Source: Panacagrimonas sp. (GTDB lineage: Bacteria; Pseudomonadota; Gammaproteobacteria; Nevskiales; Nevskiaceae). Taken from it: DNA of 6,166 nucleotides. A program made the translations under genes and the position numbers. Location of the stretch: positions 1 through 6,166 of the forward strand of contig JAJFJX010000233.1 in the NCBI GenBank assembly GCA_021773655.1. Direction: 5' to 3'. This document shows, piece by piece, positions 5,390 to 6,166 of the stretch (positions within the stretch are counted from its first letter, which is position 1; each line of letters starts with the position of its first letter). The notes under the pieces are model-generated. The model did no database searches, was not told the origin of the DNA, and worked only from the letters and a program-made list of their open reading frames with translations.

Positions 5390-6166
5390 TGGCCGGGCGA
5401 TGGCGCGACCGCGGGCGCGGGCGCGGCTCGGGTGCGCAGCGTTCGGCCGGGCAGCTACTCGCCGACTTCGCCGACCCCGCCGCGGCGCCGATCGTCCCGG
5501 TACCGGCGGACGCGGTGGACCCACCCCGCAAGGGCCGCGACGCACCGCGCCCGCGGCGCGAGCGGGTCAACCGCCCGGTCTCCGGGCGGCGCGGGCGCCC
5601 CGAGCCGGCGCGTGGGTGGGCGCCGGTGGAGGCCGCGGCGCGGGTCCCGGTGTACCAGGTCGCCACCTCCGAGATCGGCGGGCTGTTCCCGCTGCTGGCC
5701 GCGAACGGCGTGCCGGCCGTGGGCGCGCGGATGGGCTACGACACCCTCTCCGGTGGGGCGTTCTACTGCCATCCCGTCGAGTGGTTGCTGCGCGGGCTGG
5801 CCACCAACCCGAACATGGTGCTGTTCGGAGAGCCCGGACGCGGCAAGTCGAGCACCGTGGTGGCGTTCGTGCTGCGGATGATGCTGTTCGGGATCAAGAC
5901 GCTGATCTCGGGCGATGTGAAGGGTGAGTACACCCCGCTGCTGCGCGAGCTGGGGATGACCCCGATCGCGCTGGGCCGGGGCAGCCCCGCCCGGCTCAAC
6001 GCGCTGGACCTGGGCCCGCTCGCGCACCGCTGGGACGACTGGACCGTCGCCCGGCAACGCGAGGAACTCGACGGCGTCCTGGGTCGCTGGACGATGCTGC
6101 TCGCCGCGCTCGCCGAGACCCAGGGCTACCAGCCCACGGTCACCGACGAGTCCGTGCTCTCCGCGG
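5389..6166 (+). CDS. VirB4-type T4SS ATPase motor domain (3' end outside the window)
   Basis: The first 259 codons of a gene that runs off the right edge. Residues 1-76 are a basic Arg/Pro/Gly-rich leader. VirB4 motor features follow in the expected order: ATSEIGGLFPLL (92-103, the T-S-x-L-A-x-x-x-P-F region of VirB4), GYDTLSGGAFYCHPVEW (116-132, the strand before the P-loop), Walker A GEPGRGKS (147-154, bases 5827-5850), GDVKGEY (175-181, the D-x-K-G-E-Y motif), and LNALD (203-207, the I-N-P-L-D position). Walker B and the arginine finger must lie beyond 6166. The large N-terminal domain usual in VirB4 (about 300-400 residues) is missing here and seems to be supplied by the previous gene. 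The ATG overlaps the previous stop by one base and follows a GGAG site. The product should be a hexameric membrane-associated ATPase powering assembly or DNA transfer; it resembles the ATP/GTP-binding proteins found beside SCO6880-type genes. Confidence 0.92.
   Translation, partial: MAGRWRDRGRGRGSGAQRSAGQLLADFADPAAAPIVPVPADAVDPPRKGRDAPRPRRERVNRPVSGRRGRPEPARGWAPVEAAARVPVYQVATSEIGGLFPLLAANGVPAVGARMGYDTLSGGAFYCHPVEWLLRGLATNPNMVLFGEPGRGKSSTVVAFVLRMMLFGIKTLISGDVKGEYTPLLRELGMTPIALGRGSPARLNALDLGPLAHRWDDWTVARQREELDGVLGRWTMLLAALAETQGYQPTVTDESVLSA

Noticed and set aside
5387..5391. Sequencing frameshift or programmed frameshift joining the SCO6880-type gene and the ATPase into one VirB4
   Set aside because: I see no slippery heptamer at the junction. 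The ATPase has its own ATG, a GGAG site and a 76-residue leader that would not belong inside a continuous VirB4, and related actinobacterial loci also have two genes here.

Overview
The window is a strongly GC-rich stretch of actinomycete DNA with a marked preference for G or C in third codon positions. It is almost entirely coding, and every gene lies on the + strand. The style (long Gly/Ala/Pro-rich tails, Arg-rich leaders, SCO6880-type membrane protein) suggests a filamentous or Pseudonocardia-like actinobacterium, but the genus cannot be fixed from the sequence. The content is the core of a type IV secretion (conjugation-type) operon. Such modules are usually carried on integrative conjugative elements or large plasmids; no relaxase, integrase or att site lies in the window, so the carrier is inferred.

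Layout, left to right: (1) 7-1128, a soluble ParA/CpaE-like P-loop protein whose Walker A lysine is replaced by alanine; its reading frame is open to the left edge. (2) 1128-1445, a 105-residue protein with two membrane helices and the best ribosome-binding site in the window, a candidate VirB2-like subunit. (3) 1452-2297, a single-pass membrane protein with a large outside domain, a candidate VirB8/TcpC-like scaffold. (4) 2294-3850, a polytopic VirB6/TrbL-like channel protein with a Gly/Ala-rich tail of about 220 residues. (5) 3866-5389, an SCO6880-family protein joining a VirB3/PrgI-like membrane hairpin to a domain that looks like the N-terminal half of VirB4. (6) 5389 to beyond the right edge, the VirB4-type ATPase motor with Walker A, cut by the window end before Walker B.

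Neighbouring genes are joined by 1-nt overlaps (TGATG) at 1126-1130 and 5387-5391, a 4-nt overlap (ATGA) at 2294-2297, and gaps of 6 and 15 nt, so this is one transcription unit with probable translational coupling. There is no stretch over 300 bases without a gene, and I see no promoter, terminator, RNA gene, insertion sequence or CRISPR inside.

As a working model, the products of genes 2 to 5 build an envelope channel, gene 6 powers it, and gene 1 may position or recruit substrate. The most interesting point is that VirB4 appears to be split into two proteins, with the N-terminal half fused to VirB3 and the break falling at the domain junction.
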